NCBI RefSeq assembly: GCF_021648825.1
Contig: NZ_JAKJHS010000007.1
Location: 62,001 to 126,000 of the forward strand
Source: Rhizobium halophilum
GTDB taxonomy: Bacteria; Pseudomonadota; Alphaproteobacteria; Rhizobiales; Rhizobiaceae
Direction: 5' to 3'
DNA length: 64,000 bases
Shown here: positions 47,314 to 57,274 of the stretch, in pieces
Numbering within the stretch: the stretch's first letter is position 1
Layout: the number at the start of each line of letters is the position of its first letter
The notes under the pieces: generated by a model
Database searches by the model: none
Told to the model about the DNA's origin: nothing
The model's input: the letters and a program-made list of their open reading frames with translations, nothing else
Position numbers and translations under genes: made by a program

Positions 47314-47810
47314 CCGGTCTTAACATCCGGAATATGACGGTCGCCGATCACAGAGTGGTCGGCGACATCGGTTTCGCGGCATGGAGTTCCAGCGACGCGT
47401 CTGGTGCCCTCTCTCCGGCTCCGGAGCTGATTGCTCGCGTGCGGCAGGAATTCTCTGTCTTCCCATCCATAGCGACCCGCGACGTCCATGTGGCCGAAAT
47501 CGAGAGCCTGGTTGTCGGCTGGGCGGCGCGGGAAGGGGAACGCGATTACATCTCAGATCTTTGGGTGCATCCTGAATATCAGGGCCGGGGCATCGGGCGC
47601 CAGCTTGTCCTCCACCTCCTCAGACTCATGACAGAAGAAGGCCATTCCTTCGTCCGCATTCACACACAGGCCGGCAATTCTGGTGCTATCCGTCTTTACC
47701 AGCGTTGCGGCTTCGCAATCGTTTGGCGAGGAATGGAGCACTCCAGAAGCATGGGCATCGATGTGGAAAAAGTGCACCTGCAAAGAGAGCTGCCTGCCGC
47801 TTGGGTCTAG
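47304..47810 (+). CDS. GNAT family N-acetyltransferase (1 of 4)
   Basis: The 168-residue protein has the acetyl-CoA-binding motif [16 protein letters not shown] at about 88-102, and the N-terminal strand [11 protein letters not shown]. It begins with GTG at 47304 (or GTG 47307) inside the last codons of gatA, a coupled start. It shares with the GNAT protein at 49274 a pattern (ADxGF or DIGF, WAARE, ISDLWV or ITDFWI, YQxxGxG), so the two look like paralogues. The acceptor substrate is unknown. Confidence 0.85.
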   Translation: MVVTGLNIRNMTVADHRVVGDIGFAAWSSSDASGALSPAPELIARVRQEFSVFPSIATRDVHVAEIESLVVGWAAREGERDYISDLWVHPEYQGRGIGRQLVLHLLRLMTEEGHSFVRIHTQAGNSGAIRLYQRCGFAIVWRGMEHSRSMGIDVEKVHLQRELPAAWV

Positions 47811-47826
47811 TTGCCGGACCTAGGCG

Positions 47827-49146
47827 TCAACCGCCATCCTCCGTCTGCGCTTCGCGGCGTACAGCGACCTCTACCGGTGTCTTCATGATGATCTCCCTGT
47901 GCGGGAATGGGATGTTGATGTCCGCCTTTTTGAATTCGTCCCACAGCAACATCAGGATCTCTCCCTTGACGTTGGAGATGCCGTTGGAAGGATCGGCGAT
48001 CCAGAAGCGCAGCTTGAAATCCAAAGAGGAGGCTCCAAAAGCGGTGAGCCAGCAGACGGGGTCTCGATAGGTCGTAACCCGCGCGTTGGCTTTGGCCGCT
48101 TGGGAAGCGATCCGCGCCACCTCGTGAGGATCTGCCGAATAGGCGACACCGAAGTCGAGATCGACGCGCACATATTCGTTGGAGAAGGACCAGTTCACCA
48201 CCTGCTCAGTGATGAAATTCTCGTTCGGGATCAGATATTCCTTGCCGTCACGCGTAATCACCGAGACGAAACGAGCGCGCAGTTCCCGAACCCAGCCGAA
48301 GGTGTCGCCAAGGGAGATCGTGTCTCCGGGCTTGATCGATTTATCGAGTAGGATGATGATTCCGGAAAGGAAGTTGGAGACGACTTTCTGCAGACCGAAG
48401 CCCAGGCCCACGCCAATGGCGCCCGAAAACACCGTCAGGGCAGTCAGATCGATGCCGGTGGCAGAAAGAACCACGGCACCAGCCAGAAGGATGAGCACGA
48501 TCTTGATCAGCTTGCTGATCAGCACGCGGAAGGTGGGGGTGATGGAACTGGCGCGTTCGACGCGGTTGGACGCTATATTGCCAAGGAAAATCGCTGCCCA
48601 GATCACGGCAGCCGATACGATGACGCCCTTTATGACGGCAAGAAGCGAGAGCCTGACGGCGCCGAGTTGTATCGCCGCATTGTTGAGCTGTTGTGCGACC
48701 GGTTCATCCAGTTCTACGAGACGCAGTGCCAGATAGATCCACACCCCAACTGCAACGATCCGGGCGACACTCCTGTTGCGAATGATTCGAGTGAGAACCG
48801 AGACAACAAGCCAGGCTGTTGCCAGCACGAGTGTCTTTGAGATCAACCACACGTGCAGAGGGTCGCCCGTCTGCCGCATCAGGGCCACGGCGACCCACAG
48901 CCAGACAATAAAGATCAACCACTTCGTTCTGCGCATGAGAGCGATGACCAGACGCAGAAGATCGGGATTCCCGCGAATGGTACGAGCCCGGCCCTCTATC
49001 GCCGGCTCCAGGCGTTGGGCGACGAGCGCCGACAGAAGAAAACCGAGCGCAATCAAGCCGAGCTGCTGGATACCCCACTCCCGCCACAGGAAATGCTCCA
49101 CCCAACCCTCGGCCCGCGCGAAAAGAACGCGAAAATCCAAGCTCAT
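47827..49146 (-). CDS. MscS-type mechanosensitive channel
   Basis: This 439-residue protein is predicted to have about five transmembrane helices, more than the three of E. coli MscS. A pore-lining Gly/Ala-rich helix (VFSGAIGVGLGFGLQKVVSNFLSG) lies near residue 250-273, followed by the MscS beta and alpha/beta cytoplasmic domains (SIKPGDTI, LIPNENFITEQVVNWSF). It probably gates under osmotic downshift. It is convergent with the acetyltransferase gene, only 16 bases away. Confidence 0.88.
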   Translation of the reverse strand: MSLDFRVLFARAEGWVEHFLWREWGIQQLGLIALGFLLSALVAQRLEPAIEGRARTIRGNPDLLRLVIALMRRTKWLIFIVWLWVAVALMRQTGDPLHVWLISKTLVLATAWLVVSVLTRIIRNRSVARIVAVGVWIYLALRLVELDEPVAQQLNNAAIQLGAVRLSLLAVIKGVIVSAAVIWAAIFLGNIASNRVERASSITPTFRVLISKLIKIVLILLAGAVVLSATGIDLTALTVFSGAIGVGLGFGLQKVVSNFLSGIIILLDKSIKPGDTISLGDTFGWVRELRARFVSVITRDGKEYLIPNENFITEQVVNWSFSNEYVRVDLDFGVAYSADPHEVARIASQAAKANARVTTYRDPVCWLTAFGASSLDFKLRFWIADPSNGISNVKGEILMLLWDEFKKADINIPFPHREIIMKTPVEVAVRREAQTEDGG

Positions 49147-49273
49147 CCTCCAGTCTCACGGGAAGCCGCTCCCGTGAGTTGTGAACGGATAGTGGGAGCT
49201 TTGGTTCTGTCGCAGACCATAGTTCTGGAAAAAGGCTAAGCCTGATGCTTTACTGGGGCCACTTGGAGTAGCC

Positions 49274-49783
49274 ATGTATACCATCCGCAATGCCCGTGAA
49301 CATGAGGTCGGTATTCTGGCGGATGTAGGCTTCCGCTCCTGGGAGCAGGTCATGTCCTCCATCGGCGGACTGGAAGACATGCGCCCCAATGCCCGCACGG
49401 CCTTCCTCAATTTTACACGCGCGTCTTGGCTCACTGTCACTGTCATTGAACAAGGCGGCAGTCTATCCGGTTGGGCGGCGCGAGAGAAACTGGATGAACT
49501 GATCACCGATTTCTGGATAGATCCATCCTATCAGCATCAGGGGCTTGGCAGCGTGCTGCTTGCAGCGCTGGAGAGGGAAATCGTGCGCCAGGGGCTCGAG
49601 TCGGCACGGGTCGAGACACATGCCCTCAACGAGCAGGCAATAGGTTTCTTCGCAAAGCACGGCTATCGCATAAACTGGTTGTCAGCGGCATACTCGCCTA
49701 AACTGGATCAGGAGGTTCAGTCGGTTGGCCTTTCCAAGGTCCTGGTGGCGGATTCGGTGGAAGGTTATGGTCCGGCTCGATGA
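49274..49783 (+). CDS. GNAT family N-acetyltransferase (2 of 4)
   Basis: The 169-residue protein has motif A DPSYQHQGLGSVLL at about 84-97 and a start region MYTIRNAREHEVG. ATG 49274 has GGAG six bases upstream. It resembles the enzyme at 47304 in the middle part, suggesting local duplication. It is convergent with a DUF1294 gene. I cannot name a substrate. Confidence 0.85.
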   Translation: MYTIRNAREHEVGILADVGFRSWEQVMSSIGGLEDMRPNARTAFLNFTRASWLTVTVIEQGGSLSGWAAREKLDELITDFWIDPSYQHQGLGSVLLAALEREIVRQGLESARVETHALNEQAIGFFAKHGYRINWLSAAYSPKLDQEVQSVGLSKVLVADSVEGYGPAR

Positions 49784-49787
49784 TCGC

Positions 49788-50108
49788 CTAGGAAGCGCAG
49801 CGAGGCAGCCATGTCCTCGGGAGCCAGAGCCACAGGCCCGCCAGGGAGGTGAACAGGAAGACATGCAGGGAGGCAATCAGTGCCAAGATGGTGCGAAAGG
49901 GTTCCTTGCGCGTCTTATGACGCAGCAACCGCTGTGCAAAGATCGCTCCGAGGCTACCGCCCAGAAAAGCAGCCGTCAGTAGCGTACGTTCTCGTACCCG
50001 CCACAGACCCTCGATGGCTGCGTGCTTGTCCCACCAGTAAATTGAGAACACGGTGAGGTTGAGAAAGAGATAGATCAGAATGATGGTGAAAAGATCGGGC
50101 GATGGCAT
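49788..50108 (-). CDS. DUF1294 family membrane protein
   Basis: The 106-residue protein has two or three transmembrane segments and the DUF1294 signature [20 protein letters not shown] followed by [21 protein letters not shown]. The family is found fused to cold-shock domains in some bacteria, but here it stands alone. The function is unknown. It ends 4 bases from the GNAT gene and is divergent from gatB across 141 bases. Confidence 0.83.
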   Translation of the reverse strand: MPSPDLFTIILIYLFLNLTVFSIYWWDKHAAIEGLWRVRERTLLTAAFLGGSLGAIFAQRLLRHKTRKEPFRTILALIASLHVFLFTSLAGLWLWLPRTWLPRCAS

Positions 50109-50249
50109 TGTTCAAGCATGGCATGTTTGAATTGTGGGTTCGCTGCAGCCGCGAGCAATGACTGGAGTTGCGCAGGCGTGTGCTTGCACCCCATCGGCAT
50201 TTGTTCTACCTCACAGATCACCCTCACAAGACGATCAGAAGAGCCATTC

Positions 50250-51752
50250 ATGACCATTGTCGATGTCCGCACGCCTGACCCAAAGCGTTTCATCCCCGGT
50301 GCCACCGGTGACTGGGAAGTCATCGTGGGCATGGAGGTCCATGCCCAGGTCCTGTCGAGGTCGAAGCTTTTTTCCGGCGCCTCGACCGAGTTCGGCAGGG
50401 ACCCGAACGCGAACGTCTCTCTCGTCGACGCCGCCATGCCCGGCATGCTTCCGGTCATTAACGAGGAATGCGTTCGGCAGGCCGTCCGAACCGGGCTCGG
50501 TCTGAAGGCGAAGATCAACAAGCGCTCGGTTTTCGATCGCAAGAACTACTTCTATCCCGACCTGCCGCAGGGCTACCAGATCTCGCAATTCAAGGATCCG
50601 ATCGTCGGCGAGGGCAAGATCGTGATTTCGCTCGGGCCCGATCGGCAAGGGCAGTTCGAGGATGTAGAGATTGGGATCGAGCGCTTGCACCTCGAGCAAG
50701 ATGCGGGCAAGTCGATGCACGATCAGCACCCCACCATGTCCTTCGTCGACCTCAACCGGTCGGGTGTGGCGCTTATGGAGATCGTTTCCAAGCCCGACAT
50801 GCGATCCTCCGACGAAGCAAAGGCATACATGACAAAGCTGCGCGCGATCGTGCGCTACCTCGGGACCTGCGACGGCAACATGGATGAGGGTTCCATGCGC
50901 GCTGACGTCAACGTCTCGGTTCGTCGCCCCGGTGAGGCTTTCGGCACCCGTTGCGAAATCAAGAACGTCAACTCGATCCGGTTCATTGGCCAGGCCATCG
51001 AGTATGAAGCCCGTCGCCAGATCGGCATCCTTGAGGACGGTGGTACCATCGATCAGGAGACCCGGCTCTTTGACCCCAACAAGGGCGAGACGCGTTCCAT
51101 GCGGTCGAAGGAAGAGGCGCACGACTATCGCTACTTCCCCGATCCGGACCTCTTGCCGCTCGAGTTCGACGACCCCTTCGTCGAGGAACTGAAGCAGCAC
51201 CTTCCGGAATTGCCGGATGACAAGAAGGAGCGTTTCGTTCGCGAGCTTGGCCTCTCTGTGTATGACGCCTCGGTGCTCGTCTCGGAGAAGGCGATCGCCG
51301 ACTACTTTGAGGCGGTGGCCGCGGGGCGCGACGGCAAAACGGCTGCCAACTGGGTGATCAACGACTTGCTGGGTGCCTTGAACAAAGCCGGCAACGTCAT
51401 TGAAGAGACTCCTGTTTCTCCGGAGCAACTGGGTGGCATCATCGATCTCATCAAGTCGGAGACGATCTCTGGCAAGATCGCCAAGGACCTCTTCGAGATC
51501 GTTTGGAACGAAGGTGGCAACCCGGCCGAGATAGTCGAAAGCCGCGGCATGAAGCAGGTGACCGACACCGGTGCCATCGAAGCGGCCGTCGATGAAATCA
51601 TCGCCGCCAATCCAGACCAGGTCGCCAAGGCACAGGCAAAGCCAGCGCTCGCCGGCTGGTTCGTCGGACAGGTGATGAAGGCGACGGGCGGCAAGGCCAA
51701 CCCGCAGGCGGTTCAGGCACTGGTGAAGGCAAAGTTGGGCATCGAGGAGTAG
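50250..51752 (+). CDS. gatB: Aspartyl/glutamyl-tRNA amidotransferase subunit B
   Basis: This kinase and tRNA-binding subunit activates the glutamyl or aspartyl-tRNA. The 500-residue protein starts at ATG 50250. The frame is open back to 50118, but those residues are not GatB. It shows GMEVHAQ near residue 31, [13 protein letters not shown] and the [11 protein letters not shown] motif. The C-terminal half has the tail domain with YqeY-like helices ([10 protein letters not shown], then GQVMKATGG). The third GNAT gene begins 4 bases after the stop. Confidence 0.95.
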   Translation: MTIVDVRTPDPKRFIPGATGDWEVIVGMEVHAQVLSRSKLFSGASTEFGRDPNANVSLVDAAMPGMLPVINEECVRQAVRTGLGLKAKINKRSVFDRKNYFYPDLPQGYQISQFKDPIVGEGKIVISLGPDRQGQFEDVEIGIERLHLEQDAGKSMHDQHPTMSFVDLNRSGVALMEIVSKPDMRSSDEAKAYMTKLRAIVRYLGTCDGNMDEGSMRADVNVSVRRPGEAFGTRCEIKNVNSIRFIGQAIEYEARRQIGILEDGGTIDQETRLFDPNKGETRSMRSKEEAHDYRYFPDPDLLPLEFDDPFVEELKQHLPELPDDKKERFVRELGLSVYDASVLVSEKAIADYFEAVAAGRDGKTAANWVINDLLGALNKAGNVIEETPVSPEQLGGIIDLIKSETISGKIAKDLFEIVWNEGGNPAEIVESRGMKQVTDTGAIEAAVDEIIAANPDQVAKAQAKPALAGWFVGQVMKATGGKANPQAVQALVKAKLGIEE

Positions 51753-51756
51753 GCCG

Positions 51757-52260
51757 ATGGTCTACTTCGTCCGTACGGCCGGGGAGGAGGACGTGGAGAA
51801 GATCCGCGCTCTCCTCAGCGACACGTTCCACGCTACCTACGACCCCTTCTACGGCGCAGACAAGGTCACCCAGCTCATCGCAGCATGGCATTCGCCCCCA
51901 GCCATCCGCAGCCGAATCGGCAAGAAGGATGGCGAGTTTCTCGTCGCTGACAGTGGCAGGGACCTTGGTGGCATAGGTTACGCCGCAACCTATCCGAAGA
52001 TGGAAAAGACGGTGATGCTGCATCAGCTCTATGTCAAACCATCCTGCCAGGGCCAGGGTATCGGACGGGACATCTTCGCCGAGATCGAGACTTGTTTTCC
52101 GGATGCGGAGATCTTACGCGTTGAGGTGGCGTTGCAGAACCTTCGTGCCATTTCCTTCTACGAACGCCTAGGCTTCGCAGAAGTTGATCGCATGGAAGAG
52201 TGGGGCGGTCCAAACTCCGGCCTGCCGGCGGTGGTGCTGGAAAAGACCTTGCCTCGATAG
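51757..52260 (+). CDS. GNAT family N-acetyltransferase (3 of 4)
   Basis: The 167-residue protein has motif A VKPSCQGQGIGRDIF at about 90-104 and the C-terminal strand with FYERLGFAEVDR. It starts at ATG 51757, four bases after gatB, using the purine-rich GAGGAG at the end of gatB. Cotranscription with gatB is likely. No acceptor can be inferred. Confidence 0.84.
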   Translation: MVYFVRTAGEEDVEKIRALLSDTFHATYDPFYGADKVTQLIAAWHSPPAIRSRIGKKDGEFLVADSGRDLGGIGYAATYPKMEKTVMLHQLYVKPSCQGQGIGRDIFAEIETCFPDAEILRVEVALQNLRAISFYERLGFAEVDRMEEWGGPNSGLPAVVLEKTLPR

Positions 52261-52263
52261 CCG

Positions 52264-52695
52264 CTACTGAAGCTCGGGAACCTCATGTTCCTTTCCCTGC
52301 TCATCCAGGAGTCGAACGGCGCTGCACTCCACCAGATCGCTTCGGCGGGTGCGGTTGCAGACGGCATCGACCACCTGCAGCGCTCCTTCGCGACTGTCAA
52401 AGCCGCAGTGAACCTCGTGCCAGTGCGGCCCATCCCGCTGCTGCACGAAGATGTCCACCGACCATCCGGCCGGAAAACAGGCGGTCGTTTCCAGGCAGTC
52501 CTCGTTCGTGCCGCCGCCGTCTATGCACTGCTTCTTGGCACAGTCTAGCGCTTCCCGGATGCTGTCGGCCACACAGTGGCCGCTACTCATCTCTGGCGCC
52601 TGCGAAAAGGCGATCGCATCGCGTGCTTCTGATGGGGCCGCGATAGCCCACATCAGGGGACAGCAGAGGATCCAGTGGGCTGTTCGTTGTGTCAT
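52264..52695 (-). CDS. Secreted cysteine-rich hypothetical protein
   Basis: The 143-residue protein has a probable signal peptide (hydrophobic residues about 7-21, cleavage near PSEA-RD). Eight cysteines follow, in the order GHC, DC, QC, DC, AC, HC, VC, EC. The pattern resembles DUF4189-like periplasmic proteins, but I am not certain. It contains no catalytic motif I recognise. It is convergent with the third GNAT gene, only 3 bases away, and divergent from the fourth. Confidence 0.6.
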   Translation of the reverse strand: MTQRTAHWILCCPLMWAIAAPSEARDAIAFSQAPEMSSGHCVADSIREALDCAKKQCIDGGGTNEDCLETTACFPAGWSVDIFVQQRDGPHWHEVHCGFDSREGALQVVDAVCNRTRRSDLVECSAVRLLDEQGKEHEVPELQ

Positions 52696-52758
52696 CCGTG
52701 AAAATCTTTAGAAGGAATGCTGTCTGTAGCATCAACGGATTCGGCTTCGGAGGAAAGA

Positions 52759-53223
52759 GTGCAGCCAGAGATGGTGATACGCCGCGCATGCGAGGAGGAT
52801 CTTCCCTCTCTCATCGCAATCTTCGCGGAGGATGCTGTCGGCGGGCATGGCGACACCACGGAACTGGAAGTCTTCGGCGATTACCTTCGCGCTTTCAAAG
52901 AGATTGAGGCCTCCGGAAGGGAGCAACTGTTCGTAGCCGAGCTTGGCGGTGAGGTGGTCGGCACGTTCCAAATCGTGTTCAATCGCACGCTGACCGGACG
53001 CGGTGGGCTGAACATGACGCTCGAGGCCGTCCAAACGCGGCCGGATGTTCGAGGGCAGGGGATCGGTGCCGCCATGGTCGGTCACGCTGTGCGGGAGGCG
53101 CGGCTACGGGGATGCCGCTTTGTCCAGTTGACCTCCAATGCGGCCCGCATTGATGCTCACCGGTTCTACGAGCGCCTGGGCTTTGCCAAGAGCCATATCG
53201 GCTTCAAGATGAAGCTGAGATGA
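52759..53223 (+). CDS. GNAT family N-acetyltransferase (4 of 4)
   Basis: The 154-residue protein has motif A TRPDVRGQGIGAAMV at about 92-106 and the C-terminal FYERLGFAKSHIGFKMKL. I choose the GTG at 52759 because GGAGG sits five bases upstream. An ATG at 52771 and an upstream frame to 52717 are alternatives. It is not adjacent to a gat gene but closes the acetyltransferase group. The substrate is unknown. Confidence 0.84.
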   Translation: MQPEMVIRRACEEDLPSLIAIFAEDAVGGHGDTTELEVFGDYLRAFKEIEASGREQLFVAELGGEVVGTFQIVFNRTLTGRGGLNMTLEAVQTRPDVRGQGIGAAMVGHAVREARLRGCRFVQLTSNAARIDAHRFYERLGFAKSHIGFKMKLR

Positions 53224-53329
53224 ACCCTGTAGCGGTCCGGAAATGCTGGACATCATGATCGCCAGATTGCATAACCCTTCAAACAGTCACCCGAGCTGCC
53301 TGCAGCATTTGCCAGAGCTGACGAAGAAC

Positions 53330-53728
53330 ATGAAAAATCTCCTGCTTCAGATATTCACATGGTGGAACGGCCAGACCATTGGCACCCGCTTCTACACCTG
53401 GCGCTTCGGCAAGAAGGTCGGCGAAGACGAGATGGGCAACGTCTACTACGAGGGGCCGAAGACCTCCTTCGGTGTTCCCCGTCGCTGGGTCATCTTCAAC
53501 GGCGAAGCTGAAGCCTCGGCGATTTCGCCAGGCTGGCACGGCTGGATGCACCACCGTACGGATATTGCGCCGTCCCAGGACCACTACGTGCCGCGGGAGT
53601 GGGAGAAGCCGCACAAGCCGAACCTGACCGGAACTCCCGGCGCCTATCGTCCCAAAGGATCGCTCGCAGGCGCGGGTGAACGCCCCCGCGTGACGGGCGA
53701 CTATGACGCCTGGACGCCAGGCTCCTAA
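53330..53728 (+). CDS. Complex I accessory subunit, NDUFA12/B17.2 type
   Basis: This 132-residue homologue of mitochondrial NDUFA12 is a supernumerary subunit present in alpha-proteobacterial complex I. It has the signature FYTWRFGKKVGEDEMGNVYYE (about residues 19-39), RRWVIFNGEAEASAISPGWHGWMHH, and a C-terminal extended arm with PHKPNLTGTP. It starts at ATG 53330, preceded by GAAGAAC. Its gene lies away from the nuo operon, as in other rhizobia, and shortly before DUF2155. Confidence 0.93.
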   Translation: MKNLLLQIFTWWNGQTIGTRFYTWRFGKKVGEDEMGNVYYEGPKTSFGVPRRWVIFNGEAEASAISPGWHGWMHHRTDIAPSQDHYVPREWEKPHKPNLTGTPGAYRPKGSLAGAGERPRVTGDYDAWTPGS

Positions 53729-53820
53729 CGCGCGCCTGTTTTGGCCACATTCCGCCTTTAGGCGAGGAACACGTCAAGAAGCGCATCCGGAGACTTGGCC
53801 GGAGCAGAAGGGGATCGTTG

Positions 53821-54243
53821 ATGAGGACACTTGCTCGCGCGCTGGCGTTCGGCTTTTCGATCATCTCGGTTTCGATGATGTCTGCGACTGTCGTTTCGGC
53901 TGCTCGCATTTCCAACCCGGTTGCCGTCTTCGCGGGGATCGACAAGATCACCGGCCGAATCACGACGTTCGACGTTTATATCGACGAGACGGTTCAATAC
54001 GGCGCGCTGCAGGTCACGCCAAAGGTCTGCTACTCCCGGGACGAGACGGAAGCACAACGAGTCGATGGATTCGTGGAGGTCGACGAGATCACGCTCGACC
54101 GCAAGATCCGTCGGATCTTCACCGGCTGGATGTTCGCTGATAGCCCCGGCTTGAATGCGGTCGAGCATGCCATCTATGATGTCTGGCTGACGGGCTGCAA
54201 ACAGCAGTCCGATGTTCCTGCGCCCGACGCGGCCACCAATTGA
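53821..54243 (+). CDS. DUF2155 family secreted protein
   Basis: The 140-residue protein has a signal peptide (hydrophobic about 8-25, cleavage near SAA-RI) and the DUF2155 core FDVYIDETVQYGALQVTPKVCYSR followed by RIFTGWMFADSPGLNAVEHAIYDVWLTGC. Two cysteines could pair in the periplasm. The function is unknown. In rhizobia it commonly follows the NDUFA12 gene. I use ATG 53821. A TTG one codon earlier is possible. It ends directly before the aat stop on the other strand. Confidence 0.86.
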   Translation: MRTLARALAFGFSIISVSMMSATVVSAARISNPVAVFAGIDKITGRITTFDVYIDETVQYGALQVTPKVCYSRDETEAQRVDGFVEVDEITLDRKIRRIFTGWMFADSPGLNAVEHAIYDVWLTGCKQQSDVPAPDAATN

Positions 54244-54861
54244 CTAGAAGGGGAGGTGCGGTGAAGCGACGGCTTCCTTCAGCATCTCCAGGTAGTCCTC
54301 CTTAGGCACATCGATCGCACCGAAGGTCTTCAGATGTTCGGTGGTAAATTGTGTATCGAGGAGGGTGAAGCGCTTTTCTCTCAGTCGCTCCACAAGATGC
54401 ACAAGGCAGATTTTCGACGCGTTGGTTCTTCGGGAGAACATACTCTCGCCGAAAAAGGCCGAGCCGAGCGTGACACCATATAGCCCTCCCACCAGTTCCT
54501 CGCCCTCCCAGGCTTCCACGCTATGGGCATGCCCCATGCGATGGAGCTCGGAATATAGCAGGCGGATGGTGGTGTTAATCCAGGTGTTGGGCCGATCGTC
54601 GGCGGCCTCGGCGCAGAGGTCGATCACGTGGTCGAAGGAGGTGTTTACCCGGATCGAGAATGGGTCTCTGCGCATGGCCTTCGCCAAGCTTTTGGAAATG
54701 TGTAACTGATCCAAAGGCAGGATACCTCGGACCTCTGGCTCGACCCAGAAGATTTCTGGGTCGTCGGCAGATTCGGCCATGGGAAACAGGCCAATGGAAT
54801 AGGCGCGCAGCAGAATATCCGGCGTAATGGTTGGATAGTACCTGCCGCGGCGCCCGATCAT
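54244..54861 (-). CDS. aat: Leucyl/phenylalanyl-tRNA--protein transferase
   Basis: This enzyme of the N-end rule pathway adds Leu or Phe to proteins with N-terminal Arg or Lys, marking them for ClpS/ClpAP. The 205-residue protein starts at ATG 54861 with [21 protein letters not shown] and has [26 protein letters not shown] and a conserved GESMFSR segment. It lies 10 bases downstream of accC and is likely in the same transcript. Confidence 0.93.
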   Translation of the reverse strand: MIGRRGRYYPTITPDILLRAYSIGLFPMAESADDPEIFWVEPEVRGILPLDQLHISKSLAKAMRRDPFSIRVNTSFDHVIDLCAEAADDRPNTWINTTIRLLYSELHRMGHAHSVEAWEGEELVGGLYGVTLGSAFFGESMFSRRTNASKICLVHLVERLREKRFTLLDTQFTTEHLKTFGAIDVPKEDYLEMLKEAVASPHLPF

Positions 54862-54871
54862 CAGTTCCCCG

Positions 54872-56215
54872 TTAGTGCTTTTCCCCCGCCAGATAGTTTT
54901 CCAGCCAGTGGATATCGTAGTCGCCATTGGCGATGTCCTGATTGGACACCAGATCCTGGAAGAGGGGAAGCGTCGTCTTCACCCCATCAACGACGAATTC
55001 GTCGAGAACCCGTCGCAGACGCATCATGCACTCGATCCGGGTCCGGCCGTGGACGATCAGCTTACCGATAAGGCTGTCGTAGTAAGGCGGGATTTTGTAG
55101 CCGGCGTAGACGCCGGAATCGACGCGGACGCCGAGGCCGCCTGGGGCATGAAAGTGCGTGATTTTGCCGGGGGATGGGACGAATGTCCGTGGATCTTCGG
55201 CATTGATGCGGCATTCGATGGCATGGCCCGAAAAAACGATCTCCTCCTGCGACACGGACAATCCCGCACCCGAGGCCACGCGGATCTGCTCGTGCACGAG
55301 GTCGATACCGGTGATGGCCTCCGTGATCGGGTGCTCCACCTGCAGGCGAGTGTTCATCTCGATGAAGTAGAACTCGCCGTTTTCGTAAAGGAACTCGATC
55401 GTTCCCGCACCGCGGTACTTCATCTTCTTCATCGCGTCGGCGCAGATTTGGCCGATCTTCATGCGCTGTTCGACATTCAGGGCAGGGGAGTTCGCCTCCT
55501 CCCACACCTTCTGGTGGCGGCGCTGGAGCGAGCAGTCGCGCTCGCCGAGATGGATCGCATTGCCTTCCCCGTCACCAACCACCTGAATCTCGATGTGGCG
55601 CGGCTTGCCGAGGTATTTCTCCATGTAGACAGCATCGTTGCCGAATGCGGCGAGCGCTTCTGAACGAGCGGTGGAGACGGCCTCATCAAGTTCGGCTTCG
55701 GTCTTTGCAACCTTCATCCCGCGGCCACCACCACCGGCGGTGGCTTTGATCAGCACGGGGAAGCCGATCTCGCGTGCGATCGTGAGCGCATTCTCCGGCT
55801 TCACTTCGCCTTCCGAACCGGGAACCACGGGGATGCCAAGGTCGACGGCCGTCTTTTTCGCCGTGATCTTGTCGCCCATCATGCGTATATGTTCGGCGGT
55901 GGGCCCGATGAAGGTAATGCCATGCGCTTCCAGGATGTCGGCAAACTTGGCGTTCTCCGACAAGAAGCCGTAACCCGGATGCACGGCGTCGGCACCGGTG
56001 ATTTCGCAGGCAGCAACGATTTGGTGAATGTTGAGATAGCTGTCGCGCGATGGCGGGGGGCCGATGCAGACGCTTTCGTCTGCCAGTCGTACATGCATCG
56101 CGTCGGCATCGGCGGTCGAATGGACCGCCACGGTAGCAATACCGAGCTCTTTGCAGGCGCGCAGAACGCGAAGCGCGATTTCGCCACGGTTCGCTATGAG
56201 GATCTTGGAAATCAT
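54872..56215 (-). CDS. accC: Acetyl-CoA carboxylase biotin carboxylase subunit
   Basis: This ATP-dependent biotin carboxylase carboxylates the biotin on AccB. The 447-residue protein shows an N-terminal domain starting [20 protein letters not shown]. The ATP-grasp glycine loop [11 protein letters not shown] lies at about residues 160-170, with the later [14 protein letters not shown] catalytic segment. The length is standard. It lies 8 bases after accB. A carrier protein for this enzyme is encoded immediately upstream, and the biotin ligase is at 11.7 kb. Confidence 0.96.
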   Translation of the reverse strand: MISKILIANRGEIALRVLRACKELGIATVAVHSTADADAMHVRLADESVCIGPPPSRDSYLNIHQIVAACEITGADAVHPGYGFLSENAKFADILEAHGITFIGPTAEHIRMMGDKITAKKTAVDLGIPVVPGSEGEVKPENALTIAREIGFPVLIKATAGGGGRGMKVAKTEAELDEAVSTARSEALAAFGNDAVYMEKYLGKPRHIEIQVVGDGEGNAIHLGERDCSLQRRHQKVWEEANSPALNVEQRMKIGQICADAMKKMKYRGAGTIEFLYENGEFYFIEMNTRLQVEHPITEAITGIDLVHEQIRVASGAGLSVSQEEIVFSGHAIECRINAEDPRTFVPSPGKITHFHAPGGLGVRVDSGVYAGYKIPPYYDSLIGKLIVHGRTRIECMMRLRRVLDEFVVDGVKTTLPLFQDLVSNQDIANGDYDIHWLENYLAGEKH

Positions 56216-56223
56216 GGAGCGTC

Positions 56224-56685
56224 CTATTCGATGACGACGAGCGGCTCGCCGTATTCGACGGGTTGGCCGTCGCTGACCACGATCTCCGTCACTTTGCCCG
56301 ACTTTGGAGCCGGGATCTGGTTCATGGTCTTCATCGCCTCGATGATGAGAAGGGTCTGGCCTTCCTTCACCATGGCACCGACCTCGACGAAAGCACGGGC
56401 TCCGGGAGCGGGTGAAAGATATACGGTGCCCACCATTGGAGCCGGAACGGCATCGCTATTGTCGCGTGCAGCAGGAGCCGCTGCAACGGGCGCGGCTACC
56501 GCTGCAACAGCAGGAGCAGCCGGTGCTGCGGCCACAGGCGCCTGCACGTAGTGTGTTGCGGCGCGCGAGACGCGGATGCGCAGATCGTCCTGCTCCACCT
56601 CGATCTCGGTGAGGTCGGTGTCGTTGAGGATGTTCGCGAGGTCGCGGATCAACCCCTTGTCGATACCGTTCTTATTGTCAGACAT
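56224..56685 (-). CDS. accB: Acetyl-CoA carboxylase biotin carboxyl carrier protein
   Basis: This is the swinging-arm carrier of fatty-acid synthesis, 153 residues. An N-terminal helical part is followed by a Pro/Ala-rich linker (about 50-75) and the biotinyl domain with the modified lysine K119 in [13 protein letters not shown]. The EAMK form is used instead of EAMKL/MKM, which is usual for AccB. It follows aroQ by 28 bases and precedes accC by 8. Confidence 0.95.
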   Translation of the reverse strand: MSDNKNGIDKGLIRDLANILNDTDLTEIEVEQDDLRIRVSRAATHYVQAPVAAAPAAPAVAAVAAPVAAAPAARDNSDAVPAPMVGTVYLSPAPGARAFVEVGAMVKEGQTLLIIEAMKTMNQIPAPKSGKVTEIVVSDGQPVEYGEPLVVIE

Positions 56686-56713
56686 GGCAAACCCTATTGT
56701 TCTGTTTATCTTG

Positions 56714-57160
56714 TCAGTCAGTGATGCTTTTCAAGGCATGCAGCGCGAGAACGTAGCTCGTCGGGCCGAAGCCGCAAATGACGCCCTTGCACGCCGGCGC
56801 GATCATCGAGTGATGGCGGAAGGCCTCACGTGCGTGAACGTTAGAGATATGAACTTCGATCACCGGGATTGGGATCGCACGAATTGCATCATGAAGCGCG
56901 AGAGACGTGTGGGTATAGGCGCCAGCATTAATGGCGACGCCCACGGCGTTTTCACCTGCTTCGTGGAGCCAATCCACCAGAACGCCTTCGTGGTTGCTTT
57001 GGCGGAAGTCTACGGCCAAACCGAGGTCACGGCCCATGGCCACGCAGTCGTTCTCGATGTCTTTCAGGGTCTTGCCGCCATAGATGCCCGGCTCGCGCTT
57101 CCCGAGCATGTTAAGGTTGGGGCCGTTCAGAACGAAGACCGTCTTGCTCATCGTGTCCAC
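56714..57160 (-). CDS. aroQ: 3-dehydroquinate dehydratase, type II
   Basis: This enzyme catalyses trans-dehydration of 3-dehydroquinate in the shikimate pathway. The 148-residue protein has the active-site loop [20 protein letters not shown], the [10 protein letters not shown] segment and the catalytic [15 protein letters not shown] segment. The GTG at 57160 has AAGGA five bases upstream. An ATG three codons in (57151) is also possible. It leads the aroQ-accB-accC-aat run. Confidence 0.94.
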   Translation of the reverse strand: MDTMSKTVFVLNGPNLNMLGKREPGIYGGKTLKDIENDCVAMGRDLGLAVDFRQSNHEGVLVDWLHEAGENAVGVAINAGAYTHTSLALHDAIRAIPIPVIEVHISNVHAREAFRHHSMIAPACKGVICGFGPTSYVLALHALKSITD

Positions 57161-57209
57161 AATGTTCCTTCAAAAGTCAGGGGCAACCTATAGACCGGCG
57201 CAATGGCAA

Positions 57210-57245
57210 GGAAAAGCCCCCGGCCATTGAAACACCGGGCTTTCC
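57210..57245 (-). terminator. Intrinsic terminator after the DsbA-like gene
   Basis: On the minus strand GGAAAGCCCGG pairs with CCGGGGGCTTTTCC across an 11-base loop, 30 bases beyond the gene's stop. The distal arm is T-rich and ends in TTTTCC. It isolates the DsbA-like gene from the aroQ-accB-accC run. Confidence 0.65.
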
Positions 57246-57274
57246 TGACCCGCCAGAACGGGTTGGGGGCCGTT

